DNA from: Cylindrospermum stagnale PCC 7417 | GTDB taxonomy: Bacteria; Cyanobacteriota; Cyanobacteriia; Cyanobacteriales; Nostocaceae | Reading direction: 5' to 3' | DNA: 64,000 nucleotides | NCBI RefSeq assembly: GCF_000317535.1 | Contig: NC_019757.1 | Location: 4,677,501-4,741,500 of the forward strand | Part shown: one piece after another, positions 9,703 to 17,747 of the stretch | How the letters are laid out: each line of letters opens with the position of its first letter | How positions within the stretch are numbered: position 1 is the first letter of the stretch | Program-made: the position numbers and the translations under genes | Notes under the pieces: model-generated | The model's database searches: none | Told to the model about the DNA's origin: nothing | What the model saw: only the letters and a program-made list of their open reading frames with translations

Positions 9703-10542
9703 TCACTCACTTCTACGGGGAAATAAGCGTTCCAAGCTCTCCTGGAGGTGTTTGTGAGGATAAATGTCTGCTTTCCGGCTCCACATATAGTCTAAAGTTT
9801 GTTGATAACTCCAATCAGGGCGTTTGTAAAAGCAATAGGCAATGCTAACAGATCCGCTTCTACCAATCCCCGCCCGGCAATTGACTAAGATTTTTTTCCC
9901 TTGCTTAACTTGTTCTTCTATCCAGCTGATAGATTCTAACAGGGCATGATCAGCTATGGCATTGTGTGCCCCATCCATGAGTCCAATCTTTTTATACGCA
10001 AGATTAGAACTAGCACAGAAAGCTAAAGTAAACTCAAAAGCTAGGTTTAGCACAGCATCAAGTTTCAAATTTTCAGCTTGAGAAGCGGCGATAAAGTTGC
10101 CAACATAAACCCCTGGGAGAAACTCAACATGGTTTGCTCCTTGTGTCCAATCCATTGAGGGAGATGGAGGAGGAACTGTGAGATAGCCATTTTCGCCAAA
10201 GTTTCCTGCCCATTGCCATTGATTATCTTCATTACCAAGCCTGAATCTGTAAGTATACTGATACTCTCCTGGGCTGGTAGGCAAAAAAGAACCTTGGAAA
10301 ATATATGTATCCTCTTGTTCTCTAGATTGAAATTCTAGGTCGATGCTATGCCAAAAACCTTCGCTGTTGTACTTGTTTAAGGCATTTGTCCAGATTTGTA
10401 CTCGTATTTCTTCTGCTGGATATTGGCTCTTGAACTTAACCGTGGTGCCAAAGCTTTCCAGCATATAAAGAGTCTGGTAAGAGCCTAAAGCAGGAACGAT
10501 CTCTTGGATATGAACAAGAGAATTTGTTGAGGAGTCAGCCAT
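9703..10542 (-). CDS. Dual-specificity phosphatase with N-terminal beta-sandwich (carbohydrate-binding-like) domain
   Basis: Chosen start ATG at 10542 gives 279 residues. Residues about 10-130 look like an early-set/CBM-type beta-sandwich (TVKFKSQYPAEEIRVQIW, TSPGEYQYTYRFRLG). Residues about 140-275 are a dual-specificity protein phosphatase ending in the P-loop NCRAGIGRSG with nucleophile Cys222 and Arg. The usual P-loop is HCxxGxxR; here Asn replaces His. Combining a carbohydrate-binding-like domain with this phosphatase recalls plant glucan phosphatases such as SEX4 and laforin, so glycogen or polyglucan phosphate is a possible substrate. Single gene, convergent with nothing close by; downstream neighbour is tRNA-Leu. 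Confidence 0.8.
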   Translation of the reverse strand: MADSSTNSLVHIQEIVPALGSYQTLYMLESFGTTVKFKSQYPAEEIRVQIWTNALNKYNSEGFWHSIDLEFQSREQEDTYIFQGSFLPTSPGEYQYTYRFRLGNEDNQWQWAGNFGENGYLTVPPPSPSMDWTQGANHVEFLPGVYVGNFIAASQAENLKLDAVLNLAFEFTLAFCASSNLAYKKIGLMDGAHNAIADHALLESISWIEEQVKQGKKILVNCRAGIGRSGSVSIAYCFYKRPDWSYQQTLDYMWSRKADIYPHKHLQESLERLFPRRSE

Positions 10543-10655
10543 ATTTACGTTTGTCGCCAACAAATTTTATGAACATGGAACCACAGATAAACACAGATAA
10601 TTTATTGGTGTTTATCTGTAGTTCCAAACTAGTATTATTGCCAGGAGTCTATTAA

Positions 10656-11846
10656 CTACATCACGGCTATACGGGGTAGACGATGCTTGAAACCGCAGAG
10701 AATTTCCCAGGAAATTGTGTCTAATTGATTTGCCCAGTCATCGGCTGAGATTTGTTCTCTTCCCTGTTGCCCTAGTAAGGTGACTATTTCGCCTTCTTGG
10801 ATATTGGGGATAGAACTGACATCTAACATCAACTGATCCATTGTAATTGTCCCAACTTGCGGCACGCGCTGACCGCGAATTAAGACTTGCATTTTATTGG
10901 AAAGTTGACGGGGGACACCATCAGCATAACCAATGCCGACGACTGCGAGGCGCATTTCTCGTGGTGCGGTAAACTTATGACCGTAGCTGACGCTAGTTCC
11001 TGGGGCAATGGTTTTTACCTGGGTGACTCGTGCCTTTAATTGTAAAACCGGGTGAAGTTGGATTTTGTTTTGTAAATGGGGTGCTGGGTAGAGTCCATAA
11101 GCGGCTAAACCCACGCGCACAATGTCGTAGTGTAGTGCGGTATCTGTGAGGGTAGCGGCTGAGTTTGCTAGGTGTAAGCAAGGTGGGTTGATGCCCTTGG
11201 CTTTGATTTGGGCGATCGCATCTTCAAATCGTTGATGCTGTTCTTGCATCGCTGTCAAATCGGGGCTGTCTGCTGTTGCTAAGTGGGAATAAATGCTGGC
11301 GATCGCCAGATGAGGTAAGCTCTGCACTAATTGCACAAACTCACTTGCTTCTTGCCAATTGGTTCCTAACCTAGACATTCCCGTGTCTAATTTGATGTGT
11401 ACTTCCATCGGGGAACCGTTGTTCATGCTTTCTAGGACGTTGGAAAATACCAAAGCTTGTTTAGGGCTGCACAGGGTGGGCTGAAGTTTCCAGTGAGCGA
11501 TCGCATGAATTTGCTCTGGTGTATGGGTGGCCCCTAAAATTAAAATCGGCGCTTTAATGCCGCCTTCTCGTAATTGAATGCCCTCCGGCACTGTGGCAAC
11601 TCCCAACCAACTAGCTCCCGATTCCAGTGCCGTTTGGGCAACTGTCACGGCTCCATGACCATAGGCATCAGCTTTTACCACTGCCATCAGCTGGGTGCGC
11701 GGCGATAAAAATTTTACCAATTGCTGCACATTATACGACAACGCCCCTAAATCAATTTCTACCCAAGCACGTTGGGAGAACCAGGCGTAGGTATCGCACT
11801 GCTGATTATCAGCCACACCAGAAGTTTGTTGTTTGCGACTTAACAT
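10656..11846 (-). CDS. alr: Alanine racemase
   Basis: Converts L-alanine to D-alanine for peptidoglycan, using pyridoxal phosphate. The PLP lysine is in MAVVKADAYGHG, and the second catalytic region is VSYGHKFTAPREMRLAVVGIGYADGVPR; C-terminal GTITMDQLMLDVS is also typical. ATG at 11846 is preferred because TAGGAG lies 8 bases upstream; GTG codons at 11855 and 11864 would add a few residues that overlap this ribosome site. With 396 residues it has the usual length. Apparently a single-gene unit. Confidence 0.96.
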   Translation of the reverse strand: MLSRKQQTSGVADNQQCDTYAWFSQRAWVEIDLGALSYNVQQLVKFLSPRTQLMAVVKADAYGHGAVTVAQTALESGASWLGVATVPEGIQLREGGIKAPILILGATHTPEQIHAIAHWKLQPTLCSPKQALVFSNVLESMNNGSPMEVHIKLDTGMSRLGTNWQEASEFVQLVQSLPHLAIASIYSHLATADSPDLTAMQEQHQRFEDAIAQIKAKGINPPCLHLANSAATLTDTALHYDIVRVGLAAYGLYPAPHLQNKIQLHPVLQLKARVTQVKTIAPGTSVSYGHKFTAPREMRLAVVGIGYADGVPRQLSNKMQVLIRGQRVPQVGTITMDQLMLDVSSIPNIQEGEIVTLLGQQGREQISADDWANQLDTISWEILCGFKHRLPRIAVM

Positions 11847-12424
11847 TTCACTCACTCCTATCACACCACTGCTAAACTTCCAAATTGTCTATTGATTTGC
11901 GCTCCTAGAAGCCATATCAAATTAATCAGGAAGTTTACCGCTCATCCGGGAATTGATACAAGATGTCTAAACCCTCGATGGGTGACCAAAAGCACGGCAG
12001 ACTTGCCAAGAGTTGCTGCTTATCTGCTGTCTATTATGTTCAGTTGTTAGTTATAAGTTATTTTTAATACTAACAATGGCGACTGGTACATCACGGCGGA
12101 AATAAAGCTACCATTCAAAATAGGCCAAAAGCCTACATCACAAGCTTTTTTAATTTTGTGCCTCTTTCAGAGGAGATGCGAAGACAGCGGAGCGTGCCGT
12201 AGGCTCTATTTTGAATTTTTAATTCCGCGAAGCGTTACTAGCTACTGATTTTGCTCATAAACCCTTGGAAGGGTTGCCCCTTGATCAAGGGTGATCAGAA
12301 TTTATCACCCGTTATTTGAATTTATTTCTGCAAAAATTATCCCGGTAGTATCATTTAATCTCATCTCCCCAGCAGAGTATATATGTGTTAATATATGTAA
12401 AACTAATACCTTGAGCGCAGATTC
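11847..12424. other. Intergenic region with hairpin repeats
   Basis: Divergent spacer between alr and the HNH gene. It contains a small hairpin (AGGCCAAAAGCCT, about 12123-12135), a G/C-rich dispersed-repeat piece (GAGCGTGCCGTAGGCT, about 12191-12206) and short complementary blocks around 12260-12310 (AACCCTTGGAAGGGTT). No gene is supported. An AT-rich stretch at 12378-12410 is the probable promoter region of the HNH gene. Confidence 0.6.
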
Positions 12425-12922
12425 ATGGGGAAGGTTTTAGTCTTAAACGCCTCTTACGAACCGCTCAACATAACTAGCTGGCGACGTGCTGCGGTTTTGT
12501 TGATTAAAGGCAAGGCAGAACGCATAGAACACAATGGTAAATTCCTTTACGCGGAATTTCCACTGCCGACCGTAATCCGGTTGCGCTACTATGTGCGCGT
12601 TCCCTACAAGGAAATTCCTCTCACTCGCCGAAATATATTGCACCGTGACGGTCATACTTGTCAATACTGCGGTTACACAGGAGATGAGTTGACACTAGAT
12701 CACGTACTGCCGCGATCTCGTGGTGGCGGCGATTCCTGGGAAAACATTGTGACAGCTTGTGTCCGTTGCAATGTCAAAAAAGGGAGCCGTACACCTCACG
12801 AAGCGCATATGTTTTTGCGTCATTCTCCTCGCCAGCCTTACAGTAGCCTCTATTTTGAGGTCAGCAAACAACTTAAAAGTGGACTACACCAAGAGTGGCA
12901 AAAATATGTAATAGGTCTTTGA
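12425..12922 (+). CDS. HNH endonuclease family protein
   Basis: A 165-residue protein widespread in cyanobacteria. Residues about 75-135 hold the HNH module: CQYCG zinc pair, TLDHVLPRSRGG with the catalytic His, WENIVTACVRCN with the second CxxC pair, and the closing KKGSRTPHEA. The N-terminal 70 residues (VLVLNASYEPLNITSWRRAA) are a conserved extension of this subgroup. Such proteins are usually chromosomal housekeeping-type nucleases of unknown substrate rather than homing enzymes; nothing mobile is visible here. Starts at ATG; single gene. Confidence 0.85.
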   Translation: MGKVLVLNASYEPLNITSWRRAAVLLIKGKAERIEHNGKFLYAEFPLPTVIRLRYYVRVPYKEIPLTRRNILHRDGHTCQYCGYTGDELTLDHVLPRSRGGGDSWENIVTACVRCNVKKGSRTPHEAHMFLRHSPRQPYSSLYFEVSKQLKSGLHQEWQKYVIGL

Positions 12923-13634
12923 CGTTACACAGATCAGCCCTAAAAAACCAGGACAGTCTTCACCTCTAAAATTTCTTGTTTGACCAACGTCTGGACAAGT
13001 ATAGTCCAGCAAGGCAAAACATAGGCTTGGGTGAAGCTGATCAGAATGTTTGTGTGGGACAACATCCCATGCAAGCGGGTAGAAAAGCGTGCCTAAATCT
13101 TGGCTAGTGATCTACCAGCGCCCCACTATATCTTATGGCAGCGGGGATAAATTCTAGTTGGCGCTAAAATGAGGAAAAAACTCCTTTAAAAGCCTGATTT
13201 TCGGTGAAAATAAGAGTCAATTGCTCATTAGCCCCAAATATGGGAGTATTAATTTCAAAAAGCTAGGAAATTAAGAGCTAAGTGTGAAGTATGAGTCGAT
13301 GATTATACCCTAAACCAGATAAATCTTCAAGAGTAACTGTTCAGCTTTTAATCAAAAGCTGCTGATTTATCAATAAAGGAAGACGAGAAAAAAGATTTAT
13401 GTGACCAGATACAGTACAAGATGCTTTGTGTCTTGGTTTGCACTCCCTATATACATTCTCGTCAGAAGTGGCAGATTGATGCCCGACGCTATTGGCAAAA
13501 AATAGACCGATGTATATAGTGCCACGACTCAAGATTTTTGCGAAGATCGTAATGTGTGGCTAAATCAGTGCTTCACTGGTTTGAGTATCTTTTATTGAAA
13601 TAAAACTAGCCTCACACTTAGAAAAGAGTTCCCT
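12923..13634. other. Long intergenic region, no gene found
   Basis: Contains short hairpins such as TGGAC/GTCCA near 12992-13013 and GTGGGA/TCCCA near 13055-13070, and a mixed-composition block 13000-13200 that could be transcribed. I looked for tRNA, 6S or tmRNA hallmarks and saw none that are convincing. The promoter of the DHH phosphoesterase gene should lie toward the right end. Confidence 0.5.
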
Positions 13635-14918
13635 ATGTATTTGAATTCTCCCGTGACTCAATTTGAGAGTTTGTCATTGACCACAGAGCCGAACCCAGAG
13701 GATGCTGAAATAGACAGAGAGCCAATTGAACTTCCACCGCTTAATCGCCCCTCCTTACCGCCTGCGACAGGTGAACCAAGCATCTACATAGCTCAACGTG
13801 GCAATTCTCTAGCAAATCAGAAGTCAGAAGAGTTGCAAAAAACTCTTCTAGGGCATCGACATGAGCGTCAGTTGGTAATTCTACAAGATTTTCCTGACCC
13901 TGATGCCCTCTCTTGTGCTTGGGCTTACCAGCTAATTGCTCAACAATACGATATTAAATGTGAAATTATTTATGCTGGTACTTTAAGCCACCAAGAGAAT
14001 ATTGCTTTAGTCAAGCTGACTAATTTACCTGCCCAGCGGTGGACATTGCAAACCCTGAAAACTAAAGATTTGTCATTTTACCAGGGTTTTGTCTTAATTG
14101 ATAATCAGGGAACAACTTCTCAGCTATTGTCAACGGTGCAACAGGCAGGAGTTCCTTTAGTGGCGGTGATTGACCATCACAGCATGCAGGCAGAACTTAA
14201 AGCAGAGTTTGTTGATGTCCGTCCTTACGTCCGAGCAACGGCAACGATTTTTACCCAGTATTTGCAAACTGGCATCCTAAAATTAGATAGCAGCATCAAT
14301 CAACACGTTAAATGTGCTACGGCCTTGATGCACGGCTTGAGATCGGATACAAATCGGCTAATGCAAGCGCAAGAGGAAGACTTTATGGCCGCTGCGTATC
14401 TCAGCCGATTTTATGACGCTCAACTGCTAAACGCCATTTTACAGGCGAATCGTTCCAAACGGGTGATGGATGTGATTGAGCGATCGCTCAAAAACCGCAT
14501 TGTCCAAAACAACTTTTCCATCGCCGGAGTTGGTTACTTACGCTACGAAGACAGAGACGCCATCCCCCAAGCGGCTGATTTTCTCGTCACCGAAGAAAAT
14601 GTCCACACCGCCGTAGTTTATGGCATCGTTCATGATGAAGATGATGAACTAGAAGTAGTTATCGGTTCTTTGAGAACCACTAAACTCACCCTAGACCCCG
14701 ATGAGTTCATTAAAGAAGCCTTTGGGCAAGATAGTACTGGGCGGTTTTTTGGTGGTGGTAGGACTGGTGCCGGCGGCTTTGAAATTCCGATGGGTTTCTT
14801 GTCTGGCGGCAACGAAAATTCTTCCTATGCCAAAATTAAATGGGAAGTTTTCGATTCGCAAATTAAGCAAAAGTTGCTGAGGTTGGTCAATCCTAGAGAT
14901 AACCCGATACAGTCTTAG
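13635..14918 (+). CDS. DHH-family phosphoesterase (NrnA/RecJ-like)
   Basis: A 427-residue enzyme. DHH motifs are clear: LQDFPDPDALSCAWAYQL (motif I) at about residue 80, LIDNQG (motif II) near 155 and VIDHHSMQ (motif III) near 180. The DHHA1-type C-terminal region includes ATALMHGLRSDTNRL and FGGGRTGAGGFEIPMGF. The family hydrolyses phosphodiesters of short oligoribonucleotides, cyclic dinucleotide products or pAp using Mn ions. The first 60 residues are proline- and acid-rich and probably disordered. Cyanobacterial members carry this extension; precise substrate cannot be read from sequence. Confidence 0.88.
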   Translation: MYLNSPVTQFESLSLTTEPNPEDAEIDREPIELPPLNRPSLPPATGEPSIYIAQRGNSLANQKSEELQKTLLGHRHERQLVILQDFPDPDALSCAWAYQLIAQQYDIKCEIIYAGTLSHQENIALVKLTNLPAQRWTLQTLKTKDLSFYQGFVLIDNQGTTSQLLSTVQQAGVPLVAVIDHHSMQAELKAEFVDVRPYVRATATIFTQYLQTGILKLDSSINQHVKCATALMHGLRSDTNRLMQAQEEDFMAAAYLSRFYDAQLLNAILQANRSKRVMDVIERSLKNRIVQNNFSIAGVGYLRYEDRDAIPQAADFLVTEENVHTAVVYGIVHDEDDELEVVIGSLRTTKLTLDPDEFIKEAFGQDSTGRFFGGGRTGAGGFEIPMGFLSGGNENSSYAKIKWEVFDSQIKQKLLRLVNPRDNPIQS

Positions 14919-14958
14919 GGATGATGAAAGAAAGTTCCTAACTATTGCTGGGGTTACA

Positions 14959-14986
14959 GTAGAGACGTTGGATGCAACGTCTCTAC
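14959..14986. repeat. Dispersed palindrome, copy 1
   Basis: Two 12-base arms (GTAGAGACGTTG and CAACGTCTCTAC) around GATG. The same arms recur as a perfect 28-base palindrome at 50120-50147. It lies immediately before the PIN-toxin fragment. Probably a short interspersed repeat; it lacks a T-run and so is not a typical terminator. Confidence 0.85.
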
Positions 14987-14996
14987 AAAGGTTTAA

Positions 14997-15065
14997 ATGG
15001 GCAGTAAAGCCGTTGACACCAATATCTTGATTTACGTCAATGAGCCGCGTGATCTAGTCAAGTAA
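14997..15065 (+). pseudogene. N-terminal fragment of a VapC-type PIN-domain toxin
   Basis: An ATG opens only 22 codons reading MGSKAVDTNILIYVNEPRD and then stops. VDTNILIYV is the first active-site motif of PIN ribonucleases, including the leading catalytic Asp; the rest of a usual 130-residue toxin is absent. The DUF29 gene begins 17 bp later. It appears that a toxin gene was truncated when DUF29 sequence became joined here. Confidence 0.75.
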
Positions 15066-15082
15066 GGATTAGCCGGAACGCC

Positions 15083-15553
15083 ATGAAGACTAGAAAACAG
15101 CAAATGTTACAAAACTTGTATGAGCAAGATTTTTGTGCTTGGGTAGAGCAGACAGCAGAGCTTTTGCGATCGCAACACTGGGACGCAGTGGATTTAGAAA
15201 ATTTAATCGAGGAAGTGGTGGACTTGGGTAAGAGTCAACAGCGTGCGTTGCAGAGTGCGTTGCGGTTGGTGTTGTCGCATTTGCTGAAGTGGAAATATCA
15301 ACCCGAACGTCGTAGCCAAAGTTGGCAAGTGACCATTACCCGTGAGCGACTAAATTTAGATGAATTATTGACAGAAAGTCCCAGCTTGCGCCGTTTTTTA
15401 ACTGATGCCGATTGGATAAATGCCACCTATCAAAGAGCGCGACGAGAGGCAATGGTAGAAACTAGTTTACCAGAGGATCATTTTGCGATCGCTTGTCCTT
15501 TTTCTGTCGATGAGATTTTAGACTTAGACTTTTATCCTAACGCTGAAGAATAA
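15083..15553 (+). CDS. DUF29 family protein
   Basis: A 156-residue helical protein with the DUF29 signatures YEQDFCAWVEQTAELLR, DLENLIEEVVDLGKSQ, SALRLVLSHLLKWKYQP and the C-terminal CPFSVDEILDLDFYP. DUF29 is abundant and multi-copy in cyanobacteria, often next to toxin-antitoxin genes, but no biochemical role is established. ATG start; the frame is intact. Its neighbour is a PIN-toxin fragment, and a RelE-like gene follows about 320 bp downstream. Confidence 0.85.
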   Translation: MKTRKQQMLQNLYEQDFCAWVEQTAELLRSQHWDAVDLENLIEEVVDLGKSQQRALQSALRLVLSHLLKWKYQPERRSQSWQVTITRERLNLDELLTESPSLRRFLTDADWINATYQRARREAMVETSLPEDHFAIACPFSVDEILDLDFYPNAEE

Positions 15554-15875
15554 CTGTAAGTTTATCCCGTGTGCGCTCGCACAAACTTGTAGAGCTTAAG
15601 TAGTATTTTATACTAAATATTAGATTAACTTTAATAACTGATAGTTTCATAGGGATACAGTGCGGCTCAGTACTAGCCTAAAATTTACTCCTATACGAGC
15701 AGGTATAAATTTGGTACAATTTATAGATATGCTTGCTAACGAATTGAGGATTAAATTGTGGAAAGTGCTGTAAGTTTGTTAAGTTTTTATCAAGAGATGC
15801 ACTTGAGATGCCAATAGCACGTTTTTAATTTCTCATACCCGGACAGCCTACTTTGTTACAAACAAAGCGATTATC
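15554..15875. other. Intergenic region
   Basis: AT-rich, with a short hairpin (GTGTGCGCTCGCAC, about 15570-15583) shortly after the DUF29 stop that could act in termination. No gene seen. The promoter of the RelE-like/Shedu-like pair is expected in 15680-15860. Confidence 0.55.
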
Positions 15876-16373
15876 ATGGAAAAGGCAAAAAAAGACTATC
15901 AGATGTTCCTAGAAATTGTTGCTTCTGAGTTAGATAGCACAGAAGAGAAGGATAAGATACTAGCAGCTATTAAGCAACATCTTGAACAACAAGAACAAGA
16001 AGGGCTAAAAAATTCTTTCAATGAGCTTCAGCACTTAGTTGATGAGTCTTATGACTTCTCTATTGAATCTAATAACCAGCAGTTAAAAACAAACCAGATA
16101 GTTTTACTTGATAAAGCACAAATAGCACTTGATGCTTTACCAACTAAATATCAAAAAAAGGTTACTCATGCTATTAGTTGCCTAGAAAAATTTCCTGATT
16201 GTTCACCACTCCAATTTGCTAATTTGAGTTCAAACCCAAATTATTTCATTGCGCCGATAGGCATATATAGAGTGATTTTTGAGTTTCAACCTGGAGAAGT
16301 AACTATTGTCGATATAGTTAATCACGACCGTCTTGAGATGTTTTATGGCTCATTAGAAAAGGCTAAAACATGA
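15876..16373 (+). CDS. RelE/ParE-superfamily toxin-like protein with N-terminal helical extension
   Basis: 165 residues. The C-terminal 90 residues have the RelE/ParE pattern: LDKAQIALDALPTKYQKKV helix pair, then IYRVIFEFQPGEVTIVDIVNHDRLEMFY, the core strands plus final motif. The first 65 residues are charged, helical and glutamine-rich, unlike a plain RelE toxin and possibly an antitoxin-like or oligomerising part. The next gene starts inside it (ATGA overlap, 4 bases), so the two are translationally coupled. No separate antitoxin gene lies beside it. Confidence 0.65.
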   Translation: MEKAKKDYQMFLEIVASELDSTEEKDKILAAIKQHLEQQEQEGLKNSFNELQHLVDESYDFSIESNNQQLKTNQIVLLDKAQIALDALPTKYQKKVTHAISCLEKFPDCSPLQFANLSSNPNYFIAPIGIYRVIFEFQPGEVTIVDIVNHDRLEMFYGSLEKAKT

Positions 16374-17053
16374 AAGGTCTAGATTCTTTTACCATAGACC
16401 TTAAAAAGTGTCGATTTGAACTTGATGAATTTGAGAAGTTACTTCTCAATAATAGTGAACTACAAGAAAGTAAAGATATACTGCCCTTGTTTAAGGAGAG
16501 ACTACATTTATCGGCATTTATTGGGTCTTACGTTCCTGATATCGTTAGATTCAACCAAATCAAACATGAATTTTCTTTTTTTGGTGACTTTCGTGCTGAT
16601 TTAGTTGTTGGTGATTCAGTAAACAATACTTACTGTTTTATTGAATTTGAAGATGCTACTAAAGACAGTATATTTGTAAATAAAGGAAGAAGTACATCAG
16701 ATTGGTCGCCTAGATTTGAACATGGGTTCAGTCAAATCATTGATTGGTTTTGGAAGATTGATGACTTTAAGAATACGACTTCATCCCGCTCTATTTTTGA
16801 AAGTGAAAATATAGAATTTTACGGCATTCTTATTATAGGTAGAGATGCTTTTATCTCTCCTCTTGATAAAGCTAGATTGAAATGGCGTTTAAATAAAGTT
16901 TTAGTAGACTCACGCAAAGTAATTTGCATAACATTTGACCAATTAGCTAGAGATATTAGAGATAGACTTTCACTGTATCCACTGATTTATGAAGCAGAAT
17001 CAGAGGCTGAACGAACTATTTCCACAGATGAAAGCGATCGCACATTGCCTTAG
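16370..17053 (+). CDS. Shedu-like (DUF4263/SduA) PD-(D/E)xK nuclease, putative phage defence
   Basis: 227 residues. The core FFGDFRADLVVGDSVNNTYC followed by FIEFEDA has the PD-(D/E)xK layout of an Asp on one strand and an acidic motif on the next, and the following RFEHGFSQIIDWFWKIDD is characteristic of the Shedu/DUF4263 family. Shedu proteins are single-gene anti-phage nucleases. The acidic motif is E-F-E rather than the more common E-x-K. Unusually, the gene is translationally coupled to a RelE/ParE-like protein, which suggests a two-gene defence or toxin module. Family call from motif recognition; no alignment was run. Confidence 0.65.
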   Translation: MKGLDSFTIDLKKCRFELDEFEKLLLNNSELQESKDILPLFKERLHLSAFIGSYVPDIVRFNQIKHEFSFFGDFRADLVVGDSVNNTYCFIEFEDATKDSIFVNKGRSTSDWSPRFEHGFSQIIDWFWKIDDFKNTTSSRSIFESENIEFYGILIIGRDAFISPLDKARLKWRLNKVLVDSRKVICITFDQLARDIRDRLSLYPLIYEAESEAERTISTDESDRTLP

Positions 17054-17070
17054 CTTATTTTTAAGTATTT

Positions 17071-17122
17071 AGTCCGCGAAGGCGGACTTCGTTTGTATAG
17101 CCGCGACTTCTAGTCGTTAGGG
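17071..17122 (+). repeat. Dispersed two-hairpin repeat upstream of sixA
   Basis: Hairpin GTCCGC/GCGGAC, then CGTTTGTATAGCCG and a second hairpin CGACT-TCT-AGTCG, ending GTTAGGG 18 bases before the sixA ATG. The right half recurs at 46873-46910 before arsM. Likely an interspersed repeat that could influence the 5' leader. Confidence 0.7.
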
Positions 17123-17140
17123 CAAGGATATGAAATAACT

Positions 17141-17635
17141 ATGGAACTGTATTTATTCCGTCACGGCATCGCCGAAGAGAAAGAAACCGGTATCAAAGAT
17201 GAAGAACGCAAACTCACCAAAGAAGGACGGCAAAAAACCGAGAAAGTAGCCCAGCGACTCGTCACCCTAGATTTACACTTTGATTTAATTATTACTAGCC
17301 CCTTAGTCCGGGCCCAGCAAACAGCAGAAATACTCATCACCGCTGGACTCAGTTCTCAGATAGAAGAATCTAGCCACCTGAAGCCTGAAGGTAATATTAA
17401 CAATTGGCTGCTAGACTGGTTAGAACCTAGAAAATATCCCGAAAAAACCCAACTAGCGCTGGTGGGACATGAGCCTAATTTGAGCAATTGGGCAGAAATT
17501 CTCCTTTGGGGAGAAGCGAAAGAGCGTCTAGTCCTGAAAAAAGCAGGTATGATTGGGATAAAACTACCAGAAAAAGGTTCTCCTCTGGGTCGTAGTCAGA
17601 TGTTTTGGTTGACACCACCCAAGTACCTGCTATAA
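17141..17635 (+). CDS. sixA: Phosphohistidine phosphatase SixA
   Basis: A 164-residue histidine-phosphatase-superfamily protein of the short SixA type. The catalytic RHG is at residues 7-9 (LFRHGIAEE) and the second catalytic His in LALVGHEPNLSNW; ITSPLVRAQQTAEIL is the conserved Arg-containing segment. SixA removes phosphate from histidine residues of phosphotransfer proteins. The next gene, citrate synthase, starts about 110 bp downstream on the same strand, probably with its own promoter. Confidence 0.92.
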   Translation: MELYLFRHGIAEEKETGIKDEERKLTKEGRQKTEKVAQRLVTLDLHFDLIITSPLVRAQQTAEILITAGLSSQIEESSHLKPEGNINNWLLDWLEPRKYPEKTQLALVGHEPNLSNWAEILLWGEAKERLVLKKAGMIGIKLPEKGSPLGRSQMFWLTPPKYLL

Positions 17636-17747
17636 CAGTTTTTCAACCTTTCCCAAAGAATGGTTGTTAGATCGGCTACTGTTATAACGAAAATAATTTC
17701 TGGTAAGTTAGCGTGATCAGATATTTCAAAAAGCAGATGGTGTTGCC

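Noticed and set aside
12923-13634. Possible 6S RNA or other structured RNA between the HNH and DHH genes
   Set aside because: Only short unrelated hairpins are visible; no hallmark fold could be traced by eye.
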